Positions 34,200-43,620 of a stretch of DNA of 64,000 nucleotides are shown in pieces. Source of the DNA: an uncultured Oscillospiraceae bacterium (GTDB lineage: Bacteria > Bacillota_A > Clostridia > Oscillospirales > Oscillospiraceae); contig CANRKN010000001.1 of NCBI GenBank assembly GCA_947631215.1, positions 35,040-99,039 of the forward strand, read 5' to 3'. The notes beneath the pieces were generated by a model. That model was not told the DNA's origin, made no database searches, and saw only the letters and a list, made by a program, of their open reading frames with translations. Made by a program: the position numbers and the translations under genes. Position 1 is the stretch's first letter. Each line of letters begins with the position of its first letter.

Positions 34200-36050
34200 A
34201 TGTACTGTGTGAAGAAGATCACCGACGCCATCACCTGGATCGGCGGCAACGACCGGCGCATCGCCCTTTTTGAGAACGTCTACCCGGTGCCGAACGGCGT
34301 TTCCTATAACTCCTACTTCGTGGAGGACAACGAGACCGTGGTGCTGGACACCGTGGACAGGTCCGTGCGGGATGTGTTCTTTGAGAACATCCGCCACCTG
34401 CTCCATGGGCGGAAGCTCAATTGGCTCGTCGTGGACCACATGGAGCCGGACCACGCCGCTACCATCGAAGAAGTCGTGCTGCGCTGGCCGGAGGTGAAGA
34501 TCGTCTGCAACCAGAAGATCGCGGCCATGATGAAGCAGTACTTCACCTTCGACGTGGACGCCCATCTCCACCTGGTGAAGGAGGGGGACACCCTCTGCAC
34601 AGGCGCGCACACCTTCACCTTCGTCATGGCCCCCATGGTCCACTGGCCGGAGGTCATGATGACCTATGAGGTCACGGAAAAGGCCCTCTTCTCCGCCGAC
34701 GCCTTCGGCTCCTTCGGGGCCCTGGACGGGGAGATATTCGCCGACCACGCCGCCCAGGACCAGGTCTACATGACCGAGGCCAGGCGGTATTACACCAACA
34801 TCGTGGGCAAGTACGGAAGCCAGGTCCAGGCCATCCTCAAGAAGGCCGCGGGGCTGGACATCGCCCTGGTGTGCCCCCTGCACGGCTACGTCTGGCGCCG
34901 GAACGTTGGGGATTTCATCGACAAGTACGTGAAGTGGAGCGGCTACACCCCCGAGGACAAGCAGGTGCTCATCGCCTACGCCTCGGTGTACGGCCACACG
35001 GAGAACACCGCGGAGATCATTGCCGCGCGCCTCGCGGAAAAGGGTGTGCGCACGGCGCTGTACGACGTGTCAGTGACCCATCCCAGCTACATCGTGGCGG
35101 AGGCCTTCCGCTGCAGCCACATCATCTTCGCCTCCACCACCTATAACGCCGGTGTGTTCGTGAATATGGAGAACCTCCTGCACGACATCGCCGCCCACAA
35201 CCTGCAAAACCGCACCGTGGCCTTCGTGGAGAACGGCTCCTGGGCCCCCACCTCCGGCAAGCTCATGGCGGAGATGCTCTCCGGCCTCAAAAACATCACG
35301 GTGCTGGATGAAAAGCTCACTATCCGCTCTGCCCTCAAGGAGGACCAGCTGGGCGAGCTTGAAGCCCTGGCGGACGCCATGGCCGCGTCGGTCCACGCCG
35401 CCGCGGAGGCGGACCACCCCAAGGCCCCGGAGGGAAAGGCGGTGGACACCGCCGCCGTGCGGACCCTTTCCTATGGCCTTTTCGTCCTCACCGCCCGGGA
35501 CGGGGACAAGGACAACGGCTGCATCATCAACACCGTCCAGCAGGTCACCGGCTCGCCGCTGCGCATCTCCATCGCGGTGAACAAGGAGAACTACACCCAC
35601 GACATGGTGATGAAGACCGGGGTGTTCAACGTCTCCACCCTGACCACCTCCGCCAGTATGGACCTGTTCAAGCACTTCGGCTTCCAGTCCGGCCGGGAGG
35701 CGGACAAGCTGGCCAACTGGCCCGAGGCCAGCCGCAGCGCCAACGGCGTCAGCTTCATCCCCGGCTGCACCAACGCCTTCATGTCCGGTAAGGTGGTGAA
35801 CGCCATCGACTGCGGCACCCACACCCTGTTCATCGCGGACGTGACCGAGGCGAAAAAGCTGTCCGACGAGCCCAGCGTCACCTATCAGTACTACTTCGAC
35901 CACATCAAGCCCAAGCCTCCCGTGCTGGAGCAGAAGAAGGGCTTCGTGTGCAAGATCTGCGGCTATGTTTACGAGGGTGACGAGCTGCCGGCGGACTTCG
36001 TCTGCCCCCTGTGCAAGCACGGGGCGGAGGACTTCGAGCCCATCGGCTGA
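34200..36050 (+). CDS. Flavodiiron protein fused to flavin reductase and rubredoxin
   Basis: Oxygen- and/or NO-reducing enzyme that protects anaerobes by making water or N2O. 616 residues in four parts. A metallo-beta-lactamase-like diiron domain (1-250) has the ligand set H80-x-E82-x-D84-H85, later His in MVHWPE, D165 in SADAFGS, and His in CPLHGY. A flavodoxin domain follows (about 255-400, ASVYGHTENTAE), then a flavin-reductase-like domain (about 415-565). A C-terminal rubredoxin (CKICGYVYEGDELPADFVCPLC) ends the chain. The fusion keeps much of the electron chain on one polypeptide. AGGAGG lies seven bases before the ATG. Monocistronic. Confidence 0.95.
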   Translation: MYCVKKITDAITWIGGNDRRIALFENVYPVPNGVSYNSYFVEDNETVVLDTVDRSVRDVFFENIRHLLHGRKLNWLVVDHMEPDHAATIEEVVLRWPEVKIVCNQKIAAMMKQYFTFDVDAHLHLVKEGDTLCTGAHTFTFVMAPMVHWPEVMMTYEVTEKALFSADAFGSFGALDGEIFADHAAQDQVYMTEARRYYTNIVGKYGSQVQAILKKAAGLDIALVCPLHGYVWRRNVGDFIDKYVKWSGYTPEDKQVLIAYASVYGHTENTAEIIAARLAEKGVRTALYDVSVTHPSYIVAEAFRCSHIIFASTTYNAGVFVNMENLLHDIAAHNLQNRTVAFVENGSWAPTSGKLMAEMLSGLKNITVLDEKLTIRSALKEDQLGELEALADAMAASVHAAAEADHPKAPEGKAVDTAAVRTLSYGLFVLTARDGDKDNGCIINTVQQVTGSPLRISIAVNKENYTHDMVMKTGVFNVSTLTTSASMDLFKHFGFQSGREADKLANWPEASRSANGVSFIPGCTNAFMSGKVVNAIDCGTHTLFIADVTEAKKLSDEPSVTYQYYFDHIKPKPPVLEQKKGFVCKICGYVYEGDELPADFVCPLCKHGAEDFEPIG

Positions 36051-36066
36051 AAAAGAGCACAAGGAA

Positions 36067-36095
36067 AACGGCGGGGCATCTGCCCCGCCGTTTTT
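36067..36095. terminator. Bidirectional terminator
   Basis: Stem AACGGCGGGGCA / TGCCCCGCCGTT followed by TTT. It ends the flavodiiron gene and, on the other strand (TTTTCC), the tandem secreted-protein operon. Confidence 0.85.
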
Positions 36096-36118
36096 GCGCG
36101 GTTATTCTCCGGTCTCCT

Positions 36119-37609
36119 TCAAATTATCCCATTGAAAAACCAGTGGACCGAGCCGTCGGCCCAGAGACCGGTGGCGGCGCTGTAAGCGCCCCACTGGGTG
36201 GTATAGGTGCACTGGCCGTTCAGACCGCCGTGGGCGGTGTTGAACCAGCCGGTGCCCGCCTCGGTCCAGGTCCACTGCCAGCCGGTGAGCATGCGGCCGA
36301 TGCAGCCGTTGGTGTTATCGGTCTGGAACATGTACCAGCCGGTGCCGTTCGGGTTCTGGACGTACCGGAAGCCGGTGGCCAGCTTGCCGTCCATGCCTAT
36401 GTAGTACCAGAGGCCCTGATGGGAAAAGACCCAGCAGTCGAACTTCTGCACGCCGTCCACGAAGTAGTAGTAATTGCCGGTGTCCTCGTCACAGGCCCAG
36501 CCGGTGCCGGCCGCGGGCACGGCCACGGGAGGCACCGTTTTCACGACCTCCGCGTTGATGTCGCCGGTTTCGGGGATGTTGTACCAGTAGGCATGGACGT
36601 TTTCGCCCTCATACTCAAAATATGCGTCGTTGTAGGGCTCCACGTCCGCCTTGACGTCGTATCCCGCTTCCACGACGATCGACAGGATCAAACCGCCTAC
36701 CAGGCCGTTGCCGGCGTCGCCATCAGCCAGGAGGCTGTCGAACACGCCGGCGTACACGACCTTCTCTTCAGGGTCGGTGATGTGAAGCTCGCCTGTGGCC
36801 TTTCTCACATCCACATGGACGCTCTCGGCGTCTTTGTGGACCTCGAACATGGTCAGGATGCGGTCGTTCCCCGCGTTGAAACGCAGATAGCTCTCCGCGC
36901 CGGTGAACAGGGGCACATAGCCCTTGTCGCAGGTGAATAGGCCATAGCCCCCGGGAACGATGGTATCCTTCGTCTCCACATAGACGCCCTCCGGGGCCTC
37001 CCAGGTCACGGGGATGAGGGTGGGGGCATCCGGGTCTTCCACGACGGTGACGGTCAGGTCGCAGCTGCCCTCGGTTGGGATGTAGACGACGATCGCGTGG
37101 TCCAGATCGCCGGCATGCAGGCCTTCCGGCGTAGCGCTACCCAGTGTGCCGCGGATATCCAGGAGTATCTCGCCGGCGTCCAACTGGGCGGTATAGCGGT
37201 AGTCCAGGGTCAGGTACACCGTGTCGCCCACCCGGAGGGGGATATCCTCATAGTCTCCTATGTAGGCTATCTCCTCGCCCGCTTCATTATCCACCAGGAC
37301 GTACCAGAGCTGGTCCACGTCGCCCAGGACGGTGAGCTTGCCGGTCTGGGCATCATCAGGGGCGGTTTCCGTATCCTCCGGTGCCGCGTCCTCCGGCTCC
37401 ACCGCCGCGGCCTGGGGTATGTCGGGCGCTTCGGGGGCGGGGGCTTCCTCCTCTACGGGGGCCTCGGGGGCGATGGGCGCCTCAGGGGCGGCTTCCCCGG
37501 CCTCGAACGCCTCAAAGACGTCCTCCGCCGCCAGGGCGGGCGCGGCCAGGCTCAGGACCATGACCAGCGCCAGCAGGAGGATGAACGTGCGTTTCAGGTC
37601 TCGCTTCAT
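36119..37609 (-). CDS. Tandem secreted protein, copy 6 (promoter-distal)
   Basis: 496 residues. Signal peptide MKRDLKRTFILLLALVMVL cut near ALA-AED, with a slightly different start from its siblings (RDLKR added). An acidic Pro-rich linker (about 24-80) precedes a beta-rich middle, including VTWEAPEGVYVE and the VHVDVRKATGELHITDPE block. The C-terminal module (about 370-496) has Trp/Tyr/Gly-rich cell-wall-binding-like repeats (GLWYYIGMDGKLATGF, GCIGRMLTGWQW). The last residues VHWFFNGII resemble copy 1. Function unknown; likely surface-associated. Confidence 0.85.
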   Translation of the reverse strand: MKRDLKRTFILLLALVMVLSLAAPALAAEDVFEAFEAGEAAPEAPIAPEAPVEEEAPAPEAPDIPQAAAVEPEDAAPEDTETAPDDAQTGKLTVLGDVDQLWYVLVDNEAGEEIAYIGDYEDIPLRVGDTVYLTLDYRYTAQLDAGEILLDIRGTLGSATPEGLHAGDLDHAIVVYIPTEGSCDLTVTVVEDPDAPTLIPVTWEAPEGVYVETKDTIVPGGYGLFTCDKGYVPLFTGAESYLRFNAGNDRILTMFEVHKDAESVHVDVRKATGELHITDPEEKVVYAGVFDSLLADGDAGNGLVGGLILSIVVEAGYDVKADVEPYNDAYFEYEGENVHAYWYNIPETGDINAEVVKTVPPVAVPAAGTGWACDEDTGNYYYFVDGVQKFDCWVFSHQGLWYYIGMDGKLATGFRYVQNPNGTGWYMFQTDNTNGCIGRMLTGWQWTWTEAGTGWFNTAHGGLNGQCTYTTQWGAYSAATGLWADGSVHWFFNGII

Positions 37610-37644
37610 TATCCTCGCTCCTTTTTTTGAAATATTTTTACCTA

Positions 37645-39090
37645 TCAGTGGATCACGCCGTCGGCCCACATGCCGGTGGCGGCGTTATAGGTGCCCCAGG
37701 CGGTGGTGTAGGTGCACTGGCCGTTTTTGCCGCCGTGGGCGGTGTTGAACCAGCCCGTGCCCGCCTTGGTCCAGGTCCACTGCCAGCCGGTGAGCATCCG
37801 GCCGATGCAGCCGTTGGTATCGTCGGTCTGGAACATGTACCAGCCGGTGCCGTTCGGGTTCTCCACGTACTGGAAACCGGTGGCCAGCTTGCCGTCCCGG
37901 CCCACATAGTACCAGAGACCCCGCTGGGAGGAGACCCAGTAGTTGGACTTCTGTACGCCGTCCACGAAGTAGTAATAATCGCCGGCGGCCTCGTCACAGG
38001 CCCAGCCGGTGCCGGACGTGGGCGGCTCCACGGGCAGGACCGTTTTCACGACCTCCACGCTGATGTCGCCGGCGGCGGGGACGTCGTAGTAATAGCCGTG
38101 AAGATCCTCGCCCTCATACTCAAAGTATTCCTCAGCGAAGGGCTCCACGTCCGCCTTGACCGAATAGCCTGCCTCCACCTGCACCGCCAGGTACGTGCCG
38201 CCCACGATGCCGCAGCCGGCGTCGGCCTCGGCGTCGTCATCGTCGTACATGAAGGCGTACACGACTTTGTCTTCCGGGTCGGTGATGTGAAGCTCGCCCG
38301 TAGTCTTTCTCACGTCCACCTGGATGCTCTCCACTTCATCGTCGTAGGGTGTGAAGGAGGTCACGATATAGCCGTCCTCCGTCTCATAAGAGGCCTCGGG
38401 GTTGGCACCGTCAAAAAACGGGACATAGCCGGCGTCGCAGATGAACGTGCTGTACTCATCGGAGAAGACGACGTCAGGCGCATCCGCATAGACGCCCTCC
38501 GGGGCCGTCCAGGTCACGGGGATGAGGGCGGGGGCCTCGGGGTCTTCCACGATGGTGACGGTCACGTCGCAGCCGTCCTCCCCGAGGACGCGGATGCCCA
38601 CGGCGTTGGTCGCTTCGCCGATATGCGCGGTGACCGGCGAGCCTTCCGTCAGTATGCCGCGCCGGCTCGTGACAGGCCGGTCCTTGTCCAGCTCCACGGT
38701 ATAGCGGTAATCCAGGGCCAGCACCACCATGTCGCCCGGCTTGAGGGGGATATCCTCAAAATCCGAGTCGTAGTTTGTCTGCTCAGTCTCGGTCGCCACT
38801 ATGACGTACCAGAGCTTGTCGACGTCGCCCAGGAAGGTGAGCTTGCCGGTCTGGGTATCGTCGGGGGCAGGCTCCGTATCCTCGGGCGCCGCGTCCTCGG
38901 GCTCCACTGCGGCGGCCTGGGGCATATCGGGCGCCTCGGCGGGGGCTTCTTCCTCTATGGGGGCCTCGGGCGCCTCCGGGGCGGCGGTCTCGGCCTCGAA
39001 CGCCTCGAAGACGTCCTCCGCCGCCAGGGCGGGCGCGGCCAGGCTCAGGACCATGACCAGCGCCAGGAGAAGGGTAAAGATGCGTTTCAT
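37645..39090 (-). CDS. Tandem secreted protein, copy 5
   Basis: 481 residues with signal peptide MKRIFTLLLALVMVLSLAAPALA. The linker is shorter than in copy 6. The middle carries an unusual Asp-rich stretch (YDDDDAEADAG, about 285) and an Ala/Asp variant of the VTWTAPEGVYADAPD segment. The C-terminal module is intact (GLWYYVGRDGKLATGF) and ends at ADGVIH. 35 bases separate it from copy 6. Confidence 0.85.
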   Translation of the reverse strand: MKRIFTLLLALVMVLSLAAPALAAEDVFEAFEAETAAPEAPEAPIEEEAPAEAPDMPQAAAVEPEDAAPEDTEPAPDDTQTGKLTFLGDVDKLWYVIVATETEQTNYDSDFEDIPLKPGDMVVLALDYRYTVELDKDRPVTSRRGILTEGSPVTAHIGEATNAVGIRVLGEDGCDVTVTIVEDPEAPALIPVTWTAPEGVYADAPDVVFSDEYSTFICDAGYVPFFDGANPEASYETEDGYIVTSFTPYDDEVESIQVDVRKTTGELHITDPEDKVVYAFMYDDDDAEADAGCGIVGGTYLAVQVEAGYSVKADVEPFAEEYFEYEGEDLHGYYYDVPAAGDISVEVVKTVLPVEPPTSGTGWACDEAAGDYYYFVDGVQKSNYWVSSQRGLWYYVGRDGKLATGFQYVENPNGTGWYMFQTDDTNGCIGRMLTGWQWTWTKAGTGWFNTAHGGKNGQCTYTTAWGTYNAATGMWADGVIH

Positions 39091-39153
39091 TTTTCTCGCT
39101 CCTTTTTCAAAATGGGATATATCGATCGCGGGATATTGCCGGAATATCCGCTG

Positions 39154-40623
39154 TCAGCCCGCAGCTTGGTGGCTCAGACCGTCGGCCCAGAGGCCGGTGG
39201 CGGCGCTGTAGTTGCCGAACTCGGTGGTATAGGTGCACTGGCCGTTGACGCCGCCGTGGGCGGTATTGAACCAGCCCGTGCCCCAATACGGCCCGATCCA
39301 CTGCCAGCCGGTGAGCATGCGGCCTATGCAGCCGTTGGTGTTGTCGGTCTGGAACATGTACCAGCCGGTGCCGTTCAGGTTTTTCACATACTGGAAACCA
39401 CGGGCCAGCCTGCCGTCAGACCCTATGTAGTACCACAGGCCCCGCTGGGAGGCGGCCCAGTAGTCGGACTTCTGTACGCCGTCCACGAAGTAATAGTAAT
39501 CGCCGGTGGTCTCGTCATAGGCCCAGCCGGTGCCGTCCTTGGGCGGGTCTATGGGGGCCGGCGTCTTCACGATCTCCATGTTGAAATCGCCGTCGGCGGG
39601 GATCTCAAAACCATAGGCGTGGAGGAGCACGCCCTCATACTCCGTGTGACCGTCAATGAGGGGCTCTACGTCCGTTCTGATGGAACAGTCCGCCTCTACG
39701 CCCACGGCCAGGAACATGCCGCCCACCAGGCCGTTGGAAGCGTCGGCCACGTACATGGTCCTGGTGTCGCCCATCTCCATCACGACCACTTTATCATCAA
39801 GGCCGGTGATATTCAAACAGCCCGTGGCCTTTTTGACGTCCACCTCGACGCTCTCCGCATCGTCATCGACCTTGAACATGGTCAGGATGAGGTCGTTATA
39901 CGCAACGGAAGTGTCCCAGGGCTCTGCGCCGCCGAAAAACGGGACATAGCCGGGTTCACAGAGGATGCCTTCGTTCGTGCCGGCGAAGACCTGGCTGTCC
40001 GTCTCCACCGTGACGCCCTCCGGGGCCGTCACGTTCACGGGGATGAGGGCGGGGATATTCGTTTCCGCGTCCTCCTCCACGGTGAGGGTCAGGTCGCAGA
40101 TGCCGTCGTCGGCCGCCTCTACGAAGATGGTGATGGAGTTCGCCGGGTCGCCCAGGTGTTCGTCAAAAGGCGCGACGGCGAGGATGCTGCGCCCGTCGTA
40201 GAGCGTGCAGTCCCTGTCCGGCCGGACGGTATAGCGGTAGTCCGTGGCCAGGACCAGCATGTCGCCCGGCTTGATGGGGATATCCGAATAATCCAGCTGG
40301 TAATCCGTACTGCCGTAGTCCTCCCACACCGAGACGAACCAGAGCTTGCTGGTGTCGCCCAGGATGGTGAGCTTGCCGGTCTGGGCGTCGTCGGGGGCAG
40401 GCTCCGTATCCTCGGGCTCCGCCGCCGCGGCCTGGGGCATATCGGGCGCTTCGGCAGGCACCTCTTCAACAGGGGCTTCTTCCTCTATGGGGGAGATGGG
40501 CGCCTCAGGGGCGGCGGCCTCCTCCGTTTCGGGGACTTCAAAGGCGTCCTCCGCCGCCAGGGCGGGGGCGGCCAGGGCCAGGGTCATGACCAGCGCCAGC
40601 AGAAGGGTAAAGATACGTTTCAT
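39154..40623 (-). CDS. Tandem secreted protein, copy 4
   Basis: 489 residues. Signal peptide as in copy 5 but with MTLALAAPALA. The linker contains ISPIEEEAPVEEVPAEAPD. The middle is the most divergent, with VNVTAPEGVTVETDS and VVVMEMGDTRTMYVA. In the C-terminal module WIGPYWGTGWF replaces the common WTW..AGTGWF, and the tail LSHQAAG is unique. 63 bases lie between it and copy 5, the longest gap of the array. Confidence 0.85.
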   Translation of the reverse strand: MKRIFTLLLALVMTLALAAPALAAEDAFEVPETEEAAAPEAPISPIEEEAPVEEVPAEAPDMPQAAAAEPEDTEPAPDDAQTGKLTILGDTSKLWFVSVWEDYGSTDYQLDYSDIPIKPGDMLVLATDYRYTVRPDRDCTLYDGRSILAVAPFDEHLGDPANSITIFVEAADDGICDLTLTVEEDAETNIPALIPVNVTAPEGVTVETDSQVFAGTNEGILCEPGYVPFFGGAEPWDTSVAYNDLILTMFKVDDDAESVEVDVKKATGCLNITGLDDKVVVMEMGDTRTMYVADASNGLVGGMFLAVGVEADCSIRTDVEPLIDGHTEYEGVLLHAYGFEIPADGDFNMEIVKTPAPIDPPKDGTGWAYDETTGDYYYFVDGVQKSDYWAASQRGLWYYIGSDGRLARGFQYVKNLNGTGWYMFQTDNTNGCIGRMLTGWQWIGPYWGTGWFNTAHGGVNGQCTYTTEFGNYSAATGLWADGLSHQAAG

Positions 40624-40638
40624 TTTCCTTGCTCCTTT

Positions 40639-42123
40639 TTAAAGCGCGCCGTGGTGATACTGGCCGTCGGCCCACAGGCCCGTGGCGGCGTCGTAGCTGC
40701 CCCAGGCGGTGGAGTAGGTGCACTGGCCGTTGACGCCGCCGTGGGCGGTGTTGAACCAGCCTGTGCCTGCCAGGGACCAGGTCCACTGCCAGCCGGTGAG
40801 CATGCGGCCGATGCAGCCGTCTTTATTGTCGGTCTGGAACATGTACCAGCCGGTGCCGTTGCGGTTTTGGACATACTGGAAGCCGGTGGCCATCTTGCCG
40901 TCGGGCCCTATGTAATACCAAAGACCCCGCTGGGAGACAGCCCAGTAGTTGAACTTCTGCACGCCGTCCACGAAGTAGTAATAGTCGCCGGTGGTCTCGT
41001 CACAGGCCCAGCCGGTGCCGGCCTTGGGCGGGTCCACGGGGAGGGGCGTTTTCACGATCTCCATGTTGACGTCGCCGCTGTCGAGAGGCGCGAAGTAGTA
41101 GACGTGGACGTCGACGCCATTATAGCTTCCATAGGTTTCATGAATGGGCTCCACGTCCGCCTGGACGTCGTATCCCAGCTCCAGGCCTACGGTCAGGTAC
41201 ATACCGCCCACCAGGCCGAGTTCGGCGTTGGCATAGGCGCCGGCCTCGTTGCCCAGGAAAGCCCGTACCAGCCCTTCCTCAAGGCCGGTGATGTTCAGAG
41301 AGCCTGTGGCCTTCTTCACGTCCACCTGGATGCTCTGGGTGTCTTTGTAGGGCATGAAGTAGGTCTTGACGGTGCCGTCTTCCATAGCGCGAAAACCCCG
41401 GGGCTCGGCGCCGGTGAACACGGGCACATAGCCGGCGTCGCAGGTGAACACGCCGTAGTAATAGGGAACGAGAAGAATGAAATCATTCGTTTTCACCGTG
41501 ACGCCCTCCGGGGCCGTCCAGGTCACAGGGATGGCTTGGGGCGCGTTGGGGTCTTCCACGATGGTGACGGTCACGTCATAGCCGCCTTCGGCGGAGACGT
41601 CGAAGGCCACTCCGTGGGTCACGTCGCCGGCATGTGCGCCCTCCGGCGTCTCATCGACCAGTACGCCGTATTCATCGTAGAGCTGCCAGTCCTTATCCAC
41701 CTGGATGGTATAGCGGTAGTCCATGAACAGGTACACCGTATCGCCGTCCTGGATGGTGATATCGTCGTAATCCCCTACGTAGCTCGTCTCGCCGGCTTCA
41801 TTTTCCACCTGGACGTACCAGAGCTTGTCGACCTCGCCCAGAATGGTGAGCTTGCCGGTCTGGGCGTCATCAGGGGCGGTTTCCGTATCCTCGGGCGCCG
41901 CGTCTTCCGGTTCCACCGCCGCGGCCTGGGGCATATCGGGCGCTTCGGCGGGGACTTCTTCTACGGGGGCTTCCTCTGCGGGAGCCTCCTCCACGGGAGC
42001 CTCAGGCGCTTCGGCGGTGACCTCGGTTTCAGGGACCTCAAAGACGTCCTCCGCCGCCAGGGCGGGCGCGGCCAGGCTCAGGACCATGACCAATGCCAGC
42101 AGAAGGGTAAAGATGCGTTTCAT
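40639..42123 (-). CDS. Tandem secreted protein, copy 3
   Basis: 494 residues. The linker is the longest (EVTAEAPEAPVEEAPAEEAPVEEVPAEAPD), built of short EAP/VEE units likely to vary by slippage. The middle contains VTWTAPEGVTVKTND and VDVKKATGSLNITGLEEG. The C-terminal module ends in QYHHGAL. 15 bases before copy 4, with a GGAGCAAGGAAA-type ribosome site for the next gene in the gap. Confidence 0.85.
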   Translation of the reverse strand: MKRIFTLLLALVMVLSLAAPALAAEDVFEVPETEVTAEAPEAPVEEAPAEEAPVEEVPAEAPDMPQAAAVEPEDAAPEDTETAPDDAQTGKLTILGEVDKLWYVQVENEAGETSYVGDYDDITIQDGDTVYLFMDYRYTIQVDKDWQLYDEYGVLVDETPEGAHAGDVTHGVAFDVSAEGGYDVTVTIVEDPNAPQAIPVTWTAPEGVTVKTNDFILLVPYYYGVFTCDAGYVPVFTGAEPRGFRAMEDGTVKTYFMPYKDTQSIQVDVKKATGSLNITGLEEGLVRAFLGNEAGAYANAELGLVGGMYLTVGLELGYDVQADVEPIHETYGSYNGVDVHVYYFAPLDSGDVNMEIVKTPLPVDPPKAGTGWACDETTGDYYYFVDGVQKFNYWAVSQRGLWYYIGPDGKMATGFQYVQNRNGTGWYMFQTDNKDGCIGRMLTGWQWTWSLAGTGWFNTAHGGVNGQCTYSTAWGSYDAATGLWADGQYHHGAL

Positions 42124-42160
42124 TTTTCTTCCTCCTTTTTGGTGAAAAACTTGATTTATC

Positions 42161-43603
42161 TCAGTGGACCACGCCGTCGGCCCACATGCCGGTGGCGGCG
42201 TTGTAAGCGCCCCAGGCGGTGGTGTAGGTGCACTGGCCGTTTTTGCCGCCGTGGGCGGTGTTGAACCAGCCCGTGCCCGCAGCGGTCCAGGTCCACTGCC
42301 AGCCGGTGAGCATGCGGCCGATGCAGCCGTCTTTATTGTCGGTCTGGAACAAGTACCAGCCGGTGCCGTTTGTGTTCTCCACGTACTGGAAGCCGGTGGT
42401 CAGCTTGCCGTCGAGGCCTATGTAATACCAGAGGCCCCGCTGAGAGCCGGCCCAGTAGTTGAACTTCTGCACACCGTCCACGAAGTAGTAATAATCGCCG
42501 GTGTCCTCGTCACAGGCCCAGCCGGTGCCGGACGCGGGCGCGTCCACGGGCAGCTCTGTTTTCACGACCTCTATGTTGATGTCGCCGGTCTCCGGGACCT
42601 CGTACCGGTAGATGTGGACGTTGCCGCCGGCATATGTGCGATAGGATTCATAGTTGGGCTCCACGTTCGCCTTGACGTCGTATCCCGCTTCCACGTATAC
42701 CCTCAGGGTCGTACCTCCCACCAGGCCACGGTAGGCTTCGCCAGTGGCGTCGCCGTCGAGGAGCCCGACGTACACGGCTTTGTCCTCAGGGTCGGTCAGG
42801 TCCAGAGCGCCCGTGGCCTTTTTCACGTCCACATGGACGCTCTCAGCGTCGCTTTTGGGCGTGAAGTAGGTCTCGAAGCGGCCGTCCTCCGTATCGGTGG
42901 AGCCCAGAGCCCTTACGCCGGTGAACAGGGGCACATAGCCCTTGTCGCAGGTGAAAACGCCGAAGGAATCGAGAAGGACGATATCGTTCGTCTCCGCCTG
43001 GGCGCCCTCCGGGGCCGTCCAGGTCACGGGGATGGTTTTGGGAGGATTCGGGTTTTCCACGATAGAGAGGGTCACATCGAGATATTCGCCGTCCTCGAGA
43101 GACATGCCGAAGCGCACCTCGTTGATCAGCTCGCCCTCATGTATGCCGCCCGGCATAGAATCATCCGCTATGCCGAAGTGATCCTCGGGCTGCCAGTCCT
43201 CATCCCACTGGATGGTATAGCGGTAGTCCATGACCAGGTACACCGTATCGCCGTCCTGAAGGGGGATATCGTTGTATTCTCCTACGTAGTCCGTCGCGGC
43301 GCCCGTGTCGCTGAGCACATCGACGCACCAGAGCTTGTCGGTCTCGCCCAAAACGGTGAGCGTACTGGTCTTAGGCTCAGCCGCCGTATCCTCCGGTTCC
43401 GCCGCGGCGGCCTGGGGCATATCGGGCGCCTCAGCAGGGGCCTCTTCCACAGGGGCTTCTTCCTCCTCGGGGGCCTCCGGCGCCTCAGGGGCGGCGGCCT
43501 CTTCCGTTTCGGGGACCTCAAAGACGTCCTCCGCCGCCAGAGCGGGCGCAGCCAGGACTATGACCATGACCAGCGCCAGCAGAAGGGTAAAGATGCGTTT
43601 CAT
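42161..43603 (-). CDS. Tandem secreted protein, copy 2
   Basis: 480 residues from the ATG at 43603, which is preceded by AGGAGGAAGAAAA. The PEDTxxAPDDxQ part of the linker is replaced by TAAEPKTSTLTVLGE. The middle includes VTWTAPEGAQAETND and VDVKKATGALDLTDPEDK. The C-terminal module reads GLWYYIGLDGKLTTGF and NGTGWYLFQ and ends ADGVVH like copy 5. An in-frame ATG seven codons upstream overlaps the ribosome site. Confidence 0.85.
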   Translation of the reverse strand: MKRIFTLLLALVMVIVLAAPALAAEDVFEVPETEEAAAPEAPEAPEEEEAPVEEAPAEAPDMPQAAAAEPEDTAAEPKTSTLTVLGETDKLWCVDVLSDTGAATDYVGEYNDIPLQDGDTVYLVMDYRYTIQWDEDWQPEDHFGIADDSMPGGIHEGELINEVRFGMSLEDGEYLDVTLSIVENPNPPKTIPVTWTAPEGAQAETNDIVLLDSFGVFTCDKGYVPLFTGVRALGSTDTEDGRFETYFTPKSDAESVHVDVKKATGALDLTDPEDKAVYVGLLDGDATGEAYRGLVGGTTLRVYVEAGYDVKANVEPNYESYRTYAGGNVHIYRYEVPETGDINIEVVKTELPVDAPASGTGWACDEDTGDYYYFVDGVQKFNYWAGSQRGLWYYIGLDGKLTTGFQYVENTNGTGWYLFQTDNKDGCIGRMLTGWQWTWTAAGTGWFNTAHGGKNGQCTYTTAWGAYNAATGMWADGVVH

Positions 43604-43620
43604 TTTTCTTCCTCCTATTT

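Noticed and set aside
34035..34997. Minus-strand frame opposite the flavodiiron gene
   Set aside because: His/Val/Gly-rich shadow of the real gene, which carries complete diiron and rubredoxin motifs.
37627..42264. Very long open frame on the plus strand across the tandem secreted genes
   Set aside because: It is the antisense shadow of several high-GC repeated genes. It has no ribosome site, and its His/Gly/Val-rich composition simply mirrors the real minus-strand codons.
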